Assembly (NCBI GenBank): GCA_009809945.1
Contig: WTPW01000870.1
Coordinates: 204,662-268,661, forward strand
Length of the DNA: 64,000 nt
DNA from: Gigaspora margarita
Taxonomy: Eukaryota; Glomeromycota; Glomeromycetes; Diversisporales; Gigasporaceae
Reading direction: 5' to 3'
Position numbers and translations under genes: made by a program. Below the pieces are notes generated by a model. It saw nothing but the letters and a program-made list of their open reading frames with translations, was not told the origin of the DNA and did not search any database. Shown here piece after piece: positions 33,201 through 45,112 of the stretch (within the stretch, counting starts at the first letter, position 1; each line of letters opens with the position of its first letter).

Positions 33201-33490
33201 CAATCTCAATTGGACCAGTAATANCATGTTTACTATGCCCATACATTTTTTGGCTTGTACATGCCCATAGTGTCCATAGTATCCATACATCTTATAATAT
33301 AGTATATATTATTTAAAAAATATACAATTATATATAAAATTTAGAGATAAATATTTTTTCTTAATTTTAAATCATATTATATAATAAAATTTTAAATAAT
33401 TTCAATTTTTTTTTGCTTAAAAATGTCTATATCTGTAAAAACCAGTGATGGTAAATGATCTGAAATGACCCAAATGACCCAAATACCGTA

Positions 33491-36292
33491 AATGGCCATA
33501 TAGACAATCCCCCATGGTAGTAGACCCCCACTACTGTACCCGGGTCTATATCATGGGTAATTTATTTGGTTGAATGTGTAAGACCTGGGTCTTTAGTACC
33601 AGGGTACTTTATATAGTAAATATTTTAAATATTCTAAAAATAAAAATTATACGACTAAAATTATTTAATGCAGCAATGTTTTATAAATTTTATTTTCAAG
33701 TTGCTCAACTACTTTTCTATTTAAATTCTCAAAGATTTGATATTAAAAAGTTATGAAGACTTCCTCTATTTGCATATTAAAATGCTGCTAGTAGTGTTTT
33801 GCATTAATCCATATATTTCAAGTTTACTATTCACGAATCTATTGCTATATTATTTCTAGTCCCAAATATTTTCATATTCGACCATTTCATTTTCATAAAA
33901 CAGATCCTCTTCATCATCTTCATAATTTTCACTTGTAGCTGAACTAGCATCTTGAATTAAATCATTGTCTTGTTTCGATTCATATACACTTTCATTATCT
34001 TGAGTTAAATTGTAGACACTTTCATTATCTTGAGTTAAATTGTAGGTACTCTCATAATCTTGTTAAATTATAAATATTTTTATTTTTAATTAAACTAAGA
34101 TGTTTATAAACAATTTATTTATATTTACCAAGGTTATCCAAATCCAAATAATCTTCATTGTTACGAACTGACTCTAAGTTTGTTAAATCAAACTATTTTA
34201 AAACACATTGATTGTTGCAAAACACAATGAAATCGGATTAAAATAAAATATGGGTTTCTATTTTTCTTCTAAAACCCGCATATATTTGTTTAATATAAAC
34301 TTTACTCTAAACTAACCTTTAATCTTAACACCTAACCCTAAAAATGCGCACCAAAAAATTTTATTTTTTGATGACTTGTCAATTTTTTTATACTATATGT
34401 ATTATATTTTAATCTGATTTCATTTTAATCTGTTACTTACCATCCCATTGGTGTCTAAATTGTTTTCGCGACTTATATAATTATTCGGTTCTGAACTTTC
34501 AAATATATACTTTCCATGTTTGCAATAATTTTCTGGATTTTCTACCCAATCATAATCAAAAATTTTATCATCCTCTGATCTATATTGCGCAGCAGAAATA
34601 CTACAACACTTGAATGATTGTACAATAAGATTAGTGTCAACTTGATTCCATGCGGTATTTACCCTTATCGACTAAGCTATATGAAGGATGTTAGATACGG
34701 CCTGAAGGAATTAGTTGGTGAATTTCATTTTCCATCCATTCGTTGTAACATTTAAGATACTAAATAAAATTTTTTTAAAACATATTCTTAGGCTTTTTGA
34801 AATTTTGATTGGGGTTTAAAGTTAGAATTTTTAAAAAAGAGTATAAGCAGGTTTTATCTAATTTTATATGATTAGCAATAAATTATACTTTTTATTAAAA
34901 ATTCTAATTCTAAATTCTAATCAACTAAAAAAAAATACCTGAATAGATTTAAATTTTCATATTAAAAAAAATTAAATTTTATAAATACCTTGCTTTTAAA
35001 TGATCTGTTTATATAAAGTCCAATGGTTGCAATTTACTAGTCAATCCACCTGGAATGACTGCAATATTTGTATTTTTTCATAGAATTGAGTTTAACTGTA
35101 TCTTGAATATGACCCTTAAATGAATCTAAAACTAATAATGAGCGAGGATCAACAGACAAAGGTGCACGTTGGTTCCAAACATTTTCTATCCACCAAATCA
35201 TCTCATTTGAATTCATATACCCTTTAGAATTTGTTCGAATAATAACTCCAGGTGGAAATTCTTGCTGTGGTATATTTACTAACTTAAAATAATTACTGGC
35301 AGTAGCTTTAATCCATTAGCCAAACAACTAAGCACTACAGTAAAGCTAGACTTTTCATGGCCAGTTGTACGAATTCTAACAGTTTTGTGCCAGTTATATC
35401 AATAGTACGATTTGATAGCATATTAAATGATAGTAGAACTTTATCCATGTTACCTATAAGAGCAAGCGGATAATCTTATTGTATATGTCGGTAGAGCACA
35501 AAATTTAAAAACTCAGTTATTTTTGGTTCAAGATCTTCTAGTAATTTTTGTGCAATAGTAGTTTAGCAACGATTGCTTAGTTTATAACGGTGCATAAAAC
35601 CATCTAGCTATTTATTACATTTGCTAATATTTGGATAAAGTGAAATAAAGTGCAATTGCTTGGCTAACTGTTGAGCTTTAGTTTTAACCATATAATGGGA
35701 ACCTAATTTTTGGTTTGTATATAGAGATTTTACCCAAGAAATTAGATCAGCTTCCAATAATGGATACTTGGCACTCCTTCCAGTATTTAACTGTTTAAGA
35801 TGTGGTAGTGAATGCATTAATTTATCTCATTTTTTAATCTATTTATGTAATTGTTGTAGTTGTATGCCAAATTTTTCAGCTGTGCTTCATTTGCTAGCAT
35901 TGGGTTTTTTTCTAAAAATGTAATGATTGCTAATTTTTCTCGACAATTCCAACTTCTTTTTTTCTTTTTGGTAATATTTGCTTGTTTTAAGTTGGCTCTA
36001 TGTTGTGCCATTTTTTGGTATAAGACTATAATGATTACAATACTAATAAAAAAAAATTATGAAATCCATTTTGTACAGCCTAAACGCGTTCATTTATACA
36101 TAATCACGTATTACGTATCATGTAATATTTATTGTTAGTAACTGTTTCATCTATAAAATTTTTTCTCTTTATATACTCCCCAAACAATGACCCCCCAATT
36201 ATCATACCCACCCCAAACAATATACCCCTGGGTATAATTCAAGTTTTTTGATTAGTGGAGTGTAACATACCTGGGTTGTCTATATGGCCATT
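33491..36292 (-). mobile_element. Pogo-like (Tc1/mariner superfamily) DNA transposon, 2.8 kb
   Basis: 17-bp perfect TIRs AATGGCCATATAGACAA at both ends, with TA duplicated at 33489-33490 and 36293-36294. It carries a broken pogo-type transposase gene on the minus strand. The subterminal bases just inside the TIRs are GC-richer (CCCCCATGGTAGTAGACCCC on the left, CCCCTGGGTATAATT on the right). Confidence 0.88.
33870..36011 (-). pseudogene. Pogo-type DDE transposase, inactivated
   Basis: From Met at 36011 the protein begins with a CENP-B-like helix-turn-helix (KKRSWNCREKLAIITFLEKN), then a second DNA-binding part (PHLKQLNTGRSAKYPLLEAD...SWVKSLYTNQK). The catalytic region follows downstream: NMDKVLLSFNM gives a first Asp near 35445, the LILDSFKGH-like block near 35130 a second, and TSKLQPLDF near 35030 a third. 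The C-terminal tail near 33860-34060 is acidic, with a direct repeat of NLTQDNESVY, ending EYENIWD-stop. Multiple stops and frameshifts (for example TAA between the two HTH segments at 35817) make it dead. Confidence 0.75.
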
Positions 36293-37070
36293 TATAGTAG
36301 TCATTGAGGCTCAAATGATCTAGAAGGTCATTTAACATATGTTAGTTAATATTCTGATGCTCTTTAGACAATCAGAATTGGTCACCAAACAAAATTAAAA
36401 TAAAATTAATATTTGTAGCAATAAGCCAATTAATATTTGTGTCTTATCAGTTAAGTAAAGCTATTCAAAATAGTAAATTGCATATTTCAAACACCTAATT
36501 TAAGACATAAATATTAATTGACTTAGTAAAATTTTGGGACTTGATCTATAGCTAAGTTTATTGACAAGGAGCAATAAAGTTTAATAACTTTTTATATAAG
36601 CAATTCAACCAATAAAATTATTTTATATGCCAATGAACTAAATAAATTATAACCAAAATGATCTTGTCATGATTTAATAGCTTGAAATCATTTAAATTTC
36701 AATCAAATGATTGAGTTATTTACTATTTCCTAGGTGAGACCAGACATATTAACTTTTATTGGGTCTGGCCTGAGTCTACAAATACCTAGTCCAACCCAGC
36801 TTACTTTGAACATGCATTAACATTATGCAGTTAAAGTTAATCAATCTATATAAAAATATTAGATATGGAATATAAACTCTATATGTGCGATGGCCTAATA
36901 ACTAAATAATCTTCAAATAATCCCTGTTATTTCTAAATGACTATGGTCATTTGGTTATGAGTTATTTCTAAATGATCCAAAATTGAGATAACTATTAATG
37001 CCCAGTTATTTCAGGGTCATTTTAGATCATTTGAAAATTTTGCAAATAACCAGGTTATTTACCACCACTG

Positions 37071-37474
37071 GCCAAAACTCATGTCTACAACTGGCAATGT
37101 ACATTCCTGTTCTAGACTACTTTCTGGCTCTTTATTAGTCAAATTCTCTATAGTATGACACTGCATGATACAGGTTAATCAAATTTGTCTGGTTATTTTC
37201 TTGTTTAGAAAAAAGTAGTGATCCTCTTTTTTATATAAATTTGGAAAAGCTTGGGCCCTCTATTCTGGTTTTCTGGATTAGGTCCATTTACTTGGTTTAT
37301 TGTCCAAAGCATAGCTGAGAACACTTTATTTCTAGATATTAGAAATCTGTCATGTTATGTAATGACATCTGTCATGCTGTATAATTAGCCAATAAACATG
37401 TCAAGTGCTAACACAACAAAAAAATAAAAATTTTTAATTTTAAGTTTTAATAAAATCTAATCATTGTATGTCAA
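37071..37474. other. Non-coding DNA
   Basis: No gene is seen. A small inverted/direct motif, ATCTGTCATG, occurs twice around 37346-37376. Confidence 0.4.
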
Positions 37475-37780
37475 TAGTAGATTTTTTATTAAGCAAATCG
37501 ATCTTCATTATTAAGACAATTTTGTTCATATAATAAACTCTACTTACCTCTAAAGTTTCATAAAAATTGGATAATTTTTTATTAATAGACATTTGTAAAA
37601 AGCTAACTGGTATTATAATAGATTCTTTTGATACAAAAATGTATTTTATAAAATTAACTAATAAAAAATCCTCTAATTTTAATGAAAATTTAGAGGTAAG
37701 TAGAACTTATAACCATGAATAAAATTGTCTTATTAATAAAGATCGATTTACTTAATAAAAAATTTTCTAACAATGCATCA
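37475..37780. repeat. Foldback hairpin of about 300 bp
   Basis: The arm TTTATTAAGCAAATCGATCT...CTCTACTTACCTCTAAA returns inverted as TTTAGAGGTAAGTAGAAC...GATCGATTTACTTAATAAA. It adjoins the palindromic array 37790-38566. Confidence 0.7.
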
Positions 37781-37789
37781 AAGTTGTCT

Positions 37790-38566
37790 TTTACAAGTTT
37801 ACTTAGTGCATTATGCTGGAATTAATTAGTAAAATCTTATAATTCACAAATTTTTATTAATTAATTCTAACTTTGTGCACTAAGTAAACTTTTTCAGCAT
37901 CTAGAAATATATCAAATCAGCAGAAATATTTTTAATTTACTTGAAATTTAGAAAATAGATGCATAGTTTTAAAATTTTGATCAAAAAAGTCAAATTTAAA
38001 TGTCTTTTCTCTGAATTTCAAGTAAAATAAAAACAATTCAGCTGATTTAATGTATTTTTGATGCTAAATAAATTTACTTAATGCATAAAGTTAATTTTAT
38101 TTAGTAAAATCTTGTGAATCATAAGATTTTATAGAATTTTATTAATAAATTTCTATAAAATCTTATAATTCACAAAATTTTACTAAATAATTCTTACTTT
38201 ATGCACTAAATAAACTTGTATAGAACCTAAAATATATTAATTTAGCAGAATTGTTTTTATTTTACTTGGAATTTAGTGTATAAATGCATAATTTTAGATT
38301 TTGGATCAATAAAGTCAAAGTTAAGCATCTTTTCTCCAAATTTTAAGTAAAAAAAATAACATTACTAATTTAATGTATTTTTAGGTTCTAAACAAGTTTA
38401 TTCAGTACATATAGTTAGAATTAATTAATAAAAATTTGTGAATTATAAGATTTTATAGAAATTTATTAATAAAATTCTATAAAATCTTATGATTCACAAA
38501 ATTTTACTAATTAATTCTAACTTTATACACTAAGTAAACTTGTTTAGAACCTAAAAATACATTAAA
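37790..38566. repeat. Foldback satellite array, left part (split by LINE 2)
   Basis: The same unit as at 61277-62740. Arms contain AACAAGTTTACTTAGTGCAT, AGTTAGAATTAATTAGTAAA and CAAGTAAAATAA, alternating in inverted order around ATTTTATTAATAAAAT and TTTTGATCAAAAAA centres. The array stops at 38566, where LINE 2 is inserted, and resumes at 51464. Removing LINE 2 restores ...AAAATACATTAATTTAG..., the family consensus. Confidence 0.85.
38555..38565. repeat. Target-site duplication of LINE 2 (3' side)
   Basis: AAATACATTAA here is repeated at 51464-51474. Confidence 0.8.
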
Positions 38567-38951
38567 TTTTTTTTTTTTTTTAATAAAATGTCATAGTAGA
38601 AACTTTGTTATAGCAACTTTAAATTAATCCTAAGATTAATAGTCTCTTTGTTATTAAGTTAGAGATAGGTAAGGGGTCAGATAAGTTCTTGGACCAGGCT
38701 GACAAATTCCTCCAACCTGAAAACTAGTTGAATAAAGAGATATAGCTATAGAAAAATTCCATGGTAAAGATTTCTAACTACATTTGTGCTACAGAGCACC
38801 CAATGTGACATTACACCTCCTAAAAAATTTCCTATTTTATACTATTATTAATTTAAGCTAATAAAATAAATCTAGTTAGGATAGGTTGGAGAAAACCTAA
38901 GGTGTTAATTATGACATTATAAAAAGCATGTTGTTAGGGTAGCCTTGTAAG

Positions 38952-40404
38952 CAGTGTTGGAAATCTTATGTTCTCATGTTCTCATGAGAACATCACTTTT
39001 AATTTGAGAACATTTACAAAATTTAAGATGTTCTCTATTAAATTTTTTTGAGAACATTAAGTTTGAAAAATATGATCTCTATGTAAAAATATAAAGTAAT
39101 AAAAAATTATTTATTAATATAGTAGTTTAAATAATTAAGTTCATAAATATTTAATTGTTAGTTGTTGAAATAAAAGACAATTTATTTTTTGAATTACAGA
39201 AAGATTTTGGATAATATAATTTATTGGTTATCCTTTCCCAGTTTTGGTGTAATATAATTGCATAGCTACATTATTCTACAGTACTGGATAGCAAAATGTA
39301 TTTACTTTTATCAATAAAACTTTAAATTATAATAACTTTTTTTAAAACAAGTTAAATCAAAAAAACCCTTTGACAAATTGATAGATTTTTTTGCTAAACT
39401 ACATTTCTGTCAAAGGATTTTATTACATTTGTTTTAAAGAAGTTATAAAGTTAAAGTTTGTAATGAATTTAAAATTGGCATTTAATATAAAAAAAAAAGA
39501 AACTATATATATTTAATTGACCAATTAGAATCAATTGCATCAAAATTAGCCAATCTGAATTGATTGTTTAAGTATCAAAAATTTGTGCTCTATATAAATA
39601 GAGTGGATGTCTTATGCTGTCCAGTACTGTACAAACTTTGATATACTAGTGCATATAATATTATTGTATTGAATACCAATTAAATCAATATTTAATATAA
39701 GTTTTCAGAGAGCTAAACTCACTATGATGATAATATAAATTTTTTACAAGAAAATTACTTAGTGAATCTTTAGTTATTATAATTTTAAACTTTAGTGCTA
39801 TATTTTAAAATTTATATTAAAAATCTTCTGAATTTATAAATTCACTAAATTCACTATAGTGAAGAAGAAGAATTATTATATTTAATTATTTATTTAAATA
39901 TTTAAGAAACATTAAAGGCTTATCTATAACTAACAGCTAAATATACAAGCTGGATTAAACCAATAACATCTATGACATTATATAAAAGCCTAAAATATTA
40001 AATTGTTTTTTTTTAAAATAAAATATATGAATTATAAATAATTTAGCTTTGTTTATAAATTTTAGTTAAGTAAATTATATTCTTTATTATTTTACCATTA
40101 ATAATTTTTTTAAATATATTAATTAAAAATGAAAATTAAAAATAAATAAAAGAGTTTAAAAGTATATGTTAAGAGAGAGAATAAGAGAAAGAAATAATTG
40201 CAAAAAGAGAAAGTGAGAGTGAAAAAGAGAGAGAGAAAAAGAGAAGGGAGAGAAAAAGAGGAAAAGTGAAAGAGAGAGAGAAGAAAAGGGAGAGAGAAAA
40301 ATTTTTTTTTCTTATTTGAGAACATAAAAAAATTTTTGAGAACATTAAATTAAATAAATATGTTCTCATGAGAACATAAATTTCAAAACAGATTTTCAAC
40401 ACTG
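38952..40404. mobile_element. 1.45-kb hAT-like element, TSD CTTGTAAG
   Basis: The left end is CAGTGTTGGAAATCTTATGT and the right (inverted) CAGTGTTGAAAATCTGTTTT. The 8-bp duplication CTTGTAAG is exact (38944-38951 and 40405-40412). The inner subterminal motif GTTCTCATGAGAAC is palindromic and present at both ends. The interior is AT-rich with a purine-rich GAGAGA block (40170-40310) and no transposase. It inserted into the last codons of LINE 2 ORF2. Confidence 0.93.
40170..40310. repeat. Purine-rich (GA) low-complexity tract
   Basis: About 140 bp of GAGA/AAAG-rich sequence on the plus strand inside the hAT element. It produces spurious Ser/Leu/Phe-rich frames on the other strand. Confidence 0.85.
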
Positions 40405-43369
40405 CTTGTAAGTACCATTTTTCAATAGCAGAGTATAGGTTTATTAGTTGTATATGAGTTCTTGATGTATTTGCTTGAGTAGTGCTTGATAGTAGAGTTC
40501 TTTTAGTATGTTTAGTTTTTTTTGTGATATTCCAGGCTATTTCCCATTGATGTTGAAATATATTACGTTGAGACCATATATTGTGATAAAACCAGTTTAA
40601 GAGATTATTTGAGAAGTTAGTGAGAAAGAGTTCAGTTTGTTTTTTAAGAAGAATTTTGGTATTATGATATATTGGTTTGGAGTATATTCCTAGAATAGTA
40701 GGTATAAGGAAGTTGTATTGTATATTAGAGGAGTTAGTTGATAGCAATGAAAGGGTATTAAGAAGTGTAATATCTGAGGGTGATTTTAATTGGGATTGTT
40801 GAAGTGTGTTATTAATTATATTAACAGTTAGTAAGCGATTATTGGATATTATCAGTATTTTTGGAACATAGGAGTATATGAAGAGTGTCTTCAATTGAAG
40901 AGCATTTACAATATTGATTTGTTGTATATAGATTTGGGTAGCGGATGTTAAGGTTTTGCATTGTTGGGAGGTTGTTTGTTAGGATTTTGATATAGAAGGA
41001 GTATAAAGAGGAATTGTATTCTAAAGATTTAAGTATTTTAAAAGTTAAGTTCCAGTTTATATCTGAAGTATAATTGTTAAAAAATTTAAGGGATGACCAA
41101 GATGTTAGTTCTTGAATTATGATAATATTTTTGATAAAGGAGCAAGCTTTGTGTGTTATTATATAATTGTTCTATAAAAAATGAGTAGAGAGTTTGAAGT
41201 ATGTATAAGAGATTTCTATTATAGGTCTATCAGAGCCTTGTTTTGCTAGCAGGTCAGCTTGGTTATGCAGAGAACTAGTTGAATGTGATTCAACTTTGAT
41301 AGGAGTAATAGAAATGTTTTTTGTAAACTTAATAGAGTTAATAATTGAGATTATATTCCAGTTTTTGTTTTGAATAAGTTTAAAGGAAGAAGGATTGATT
41401 AGGTTTTTGATTGCAGATAAGTTATCGATATATATTGTAATAACAGAGTTATTTGGTATAGCAAGTAAAAGAGGGATAGTTGCTATTAATTCAGAGCAAG
41501 AAGAGTCTGGAGAAGAATTTATTGCTGTATTAAAGTGGATAGAAGGGCCATTTTCACAAATCCAGCCTATACCAGATTTAATATTTGAGAATCGAAGGTA
41601 TTTAATGGAAGCATCAGTAAAAAAGTTAAGGTGAGTTGTATTTAGATTAAGAATATTGTTGTATATTTGAATTAGTTGATTTTGGTAGTAAGGGGTTTTA
41701 ATACTATAATATATAAGATTATTTCACGAGAGAGAATATTAATTTGGGGTTGATATAGAGAGAGAAGTAAGAGTAAGTCTAAGTTGTTGAAGATATCAAT
41801 TATAGCAAGAATTTCTTTATAGTCTATTTGTAAAAGAAGTCCATTAAACTTGATTTGTCTATATGGAAGATTTATAGATTTGAAATTCTGTGGGAGATTA
41901 GTAATTTCTGAAAGGTTTGATTGTCCTGTAGATGTTTCACTAGATTGATTAATTTTATAGAGGGTAGTTTGCTGAGATTTGTTTAATTGCAGGATAATTG
42001 TATCTCGATTATTGAATAATAGTTGGTAAGGAAGTGAGTTGGAAGAGGATATTAAATCAGTTGTATTAATGAAGCTGTTTCTTGAGGGTAGTTTAATATG
42101 TGGCATATAATATGGATAGAGTTAAGTTGTAGTGTTTGAGTAAGTCAAGTGAACCAAGAAGGTTGGCGACCTCTAGTTATTTTGTTTGTTCGAAGATATA
42201 TATTGTTCCAAGGAAGGAAAGAGTTGTTATTTGCAGTTGTAATTTGTTCAATGAATAAAATTTTGTTGTTTCTGAGGCTATTAATTGTAAGATTATTAGA
42301 AGTTGTAGGGAGTATATCATAGATTAGATGTGTATGTTCAGGAAGAGAAGGTGGAAATGTTATAATTGGAGGGATAAAAGAAATTGTTATATTATTTTTA
42401 GCTAGTTGTACAAAATAGAAAAGAAGAGTATAGTTTTGTGTTTTCGATGATGCAAAAGGAGGGTTTCTTTAGTAAGTTTAGGAGACCATGTTTTTAATAG
42501 CCAGGATTAGATTCAAGCAATACCAATGTCTGAGAGAAGTAGAAAGGTATTAAAAATACATTCGATATTAGAGATACTGACTTTTTGGATTAAATTAGTA
42601 AAAGTAGATAAATTAAAGGCAAGTGGATTTGTGAGTGAGATGTTATTAGTGTTCTTGGCTAGTGAGAGCATTTTTTTTGTTTGTATAGAAAGTAATCGGG
42701 AGAGTTTGGTTTGTGTATTTTTATGAATAAGAACAATTTGCAAAAGATATTCTAAAGAGGGTTGAAGTATAAGGTTAAATAAGGAAGATATTTGCGAAGG
42801 TAACAATCTTTTGTATCTAATAATAATTAGAAAGTTTTCTATTTTATTATATATCATTTGGTTGAGCCTTTGCCATCATAGAAAATATCTAGGTATCTAA
42901 TTATATCTTCAGATTTGCGAGAAGTAATTGTTTGATTGTTATAAAAAAGGTTGTGATTAGTTGTTTTTGAGTTTTTTGGGAGAATATGGAGTAGATCAGA
43001 TTTGGTAGGGTTAACTTCAATGTTATTAATTTTGTATAAAATAGAGACATCATTAAGAATATTTTGTAGAGTTTCTGGATGTTCACAGTACCACACTGTA
43101 TTATCCATATAGGCTAAAGGAGGGATAGTAATAGTAGTTGGGGTTGTGTTGAAAATTGTATCAAGTGGTGAAGGAGAGGAGATTTTTAGAAATTGATTAT
43201 TATATTTTTGAGCAATAAAAGCAAGGATAGGGTCATAATAAATCTTCCAAAGGAGAGTAGAGTAGGTTTCTCCTTGTTCAATACCAGAGATAATAGGAAC
43301 TGGTGATGTAAGTCCATAAGGGAGCTTCCAGAAATTATGTAATATTTTATTACTAATAAAAAAAAAATT

Positions 43370-45112
43370 TTTACCCCACCCACCCACACCTGACACTCTT
43401 AAAAATTATACTTATTATAAAAATTCTAACTTGCATCTAAACCTAATTTATATAAATTATAACAACTCGCAATTAACAAAAATCTTCATGCCCTATAATA
43501 GATTAGTTATACAACTGAGATTCAGCAAATTCCAGATCAAAATATGATAGAATTGATGAATTCACTCAAAATTCTACCAATAAACAAGTACCATATGCAT
43601 ACTAAATAAAATTGCCCAGAATAGAGTTCTAACACATTTATCTGAATAACTATCAGATATACGGATTTATCTGAATTGAAACTAGCACAACTAATTTCGC
43701 TATAATATATTTAGATAGCATTATTGCCTAATGCCAGCCTAACTCAGATGCATTCTAACCTTAAAATTTGAGTCGTCCAGTATCTACTTGATGCATATAA
43801 TTGACCAAGGTATCAAAACAGATTAGAGCAATTAAGAGAACAAGCGGCTAATAGCCAGGATAAGGAATTAATGAAAAAAATAGCAGAGCGAACCAAATTT
43901 GAATGCCAAATAAAGAATAGATCACAATCAAAATGCCATGTTTCAAAATAACGAAATAAAATATGGGTTTGTGATAGAGAAAAAAAAATGTTAAATAAAG
44001 ATAAAGAGTCAAAAATGTGAAACAAAAAAAAGTAAATATAAAATTAATAAAATACTGATCTTAGCAATTAAAACGATCCAAGTCTTTTATCTGAGCCTTG
44101 TGATACGCTTTATTATCTGACTAAAACCTGTCAGTGAATATTTAAGTTCAGGTTTAAACCTGCAAGAATTGTAATTTTACATCATATTTCTATTCAATAT
44201 TACAATCATTAATATGAAAAAAAATAGCGATCAATTATAAATATAGCCTACCTTCAATAACCAAAAAGACCATAGCGAAGAACAGTAACTATAAAATATC
44301 CAGATCATATTGTTTGTATAAAACAGGTAGTCAATTAAATCGTATTTATCTGATTCTGCATGTGTTAGATTGAGGCTATAGCCAAAATAACCCTTTGTCT
44401 TAAACCACATGCATATGATACTACCGTATTGTCACGAAATAACGCACTCCTGCACATTAATTTGAGTATAAGCACATTATTTCGAGAACGCGCATAATAA
44501 AAAATATACTAATTAAAAAATAATCTGAAAGTATATTTACTTAATAATAAATCTACTTTCGGAATACTTATTTTATTAATGTAGGGTGCGTGTTATTTTG
44601 GGACGCGCATGGGCATTACTTTTGTAAAGCCATATATGTTATTTATAGGGGGCACAATTTTTGAATTAACGGCCATGCCTGTTATTTCGTGACAATACAG
44701 TACTTAAGCATAAAAAAAAATTCTAATTTTAGAAGTTTAATGATGTAAGTTTAAGAGCGAATATAGCTACTTCAAGAAAGAAACTACTTTAGGCATCAGA
44801 TTTACATCGCAAGAATCACAAGAATCCAGATTCCTTAATCTTTATACCTGTTAGTCTTGAACGGCATTCACAAAATATGCAAGTAAACATTACCCCAAAT
44901 CATATAAAAAATTTTTGAAGTACATTCGTAGTATTATTTAGAATTATTATAAATAAATTTCCAATTTTAAATAAAGTATGAATGTTATTTATAATAAGAA
45001 ATAATGAGAGGAAGTGATTCAATAGCTCTGTGACTCATCGCACATCTTCATATAAATATTCATTATCATGAGTCTGCTCAATTCTGAGTAATATCCGTAT
45101 AGCACTGTTGAG
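43370..45112. other. 5' subterminal region of the TIR transposon
   Basis: No gene. Contains several TATCTGA-type motifs (for example at about 43640, 43672, 44088, 44110 and 44345) and the nested MITE 44424-44700. Confidence 0.5.
44424..44700. mobile_element. 277-bp MITE family B copy 1, TA duplication
   Basis: Ends CCGTATTGTCACGAAATAAC and, inverted, CTGTATTGTCACGAAATAAC. TA at 44422-44423 and 44701-44702. Interior motifs GTTATTTYGRGAACGCGC are shared with 55258-56025. It is the fourth nesting level here (foldback array, LINE 2, TIR element, MITE). Confidence 0.85.

Larger units (their letters stand above)
33443..37070. mobile_element. hAT-like element with a pogo-like element inside
   Basis: The left end is CAGTGATGGTAAATGATCTG and the right end, inverted, CAGTGGTGGTAAATAACCTG. 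Both lead into GGTCATTT/AAATGACC palindromic motifs like those at 7039-9221, so this is a second copy of that family. The flanking 8-mers GTAAAAAC and GCCAAAAC match at 6 of 8. Without the 2.8-kb insert (33491-36292) the element is about 0.8 kb and non-coding. Confidence 0.65.

Noticed and set aside
40119..40325. Ser/Leu/Phe-rich frame resembling a membrane protein
   Set aside because: Minus-strand translation of a purine-rich simple repeat inside the hAT element.
41395..41634. 79-codon plus-strand frame
   Set aside because: Lies opposite the RNase H domain of LINE 2 ORF2 on the minus strand.
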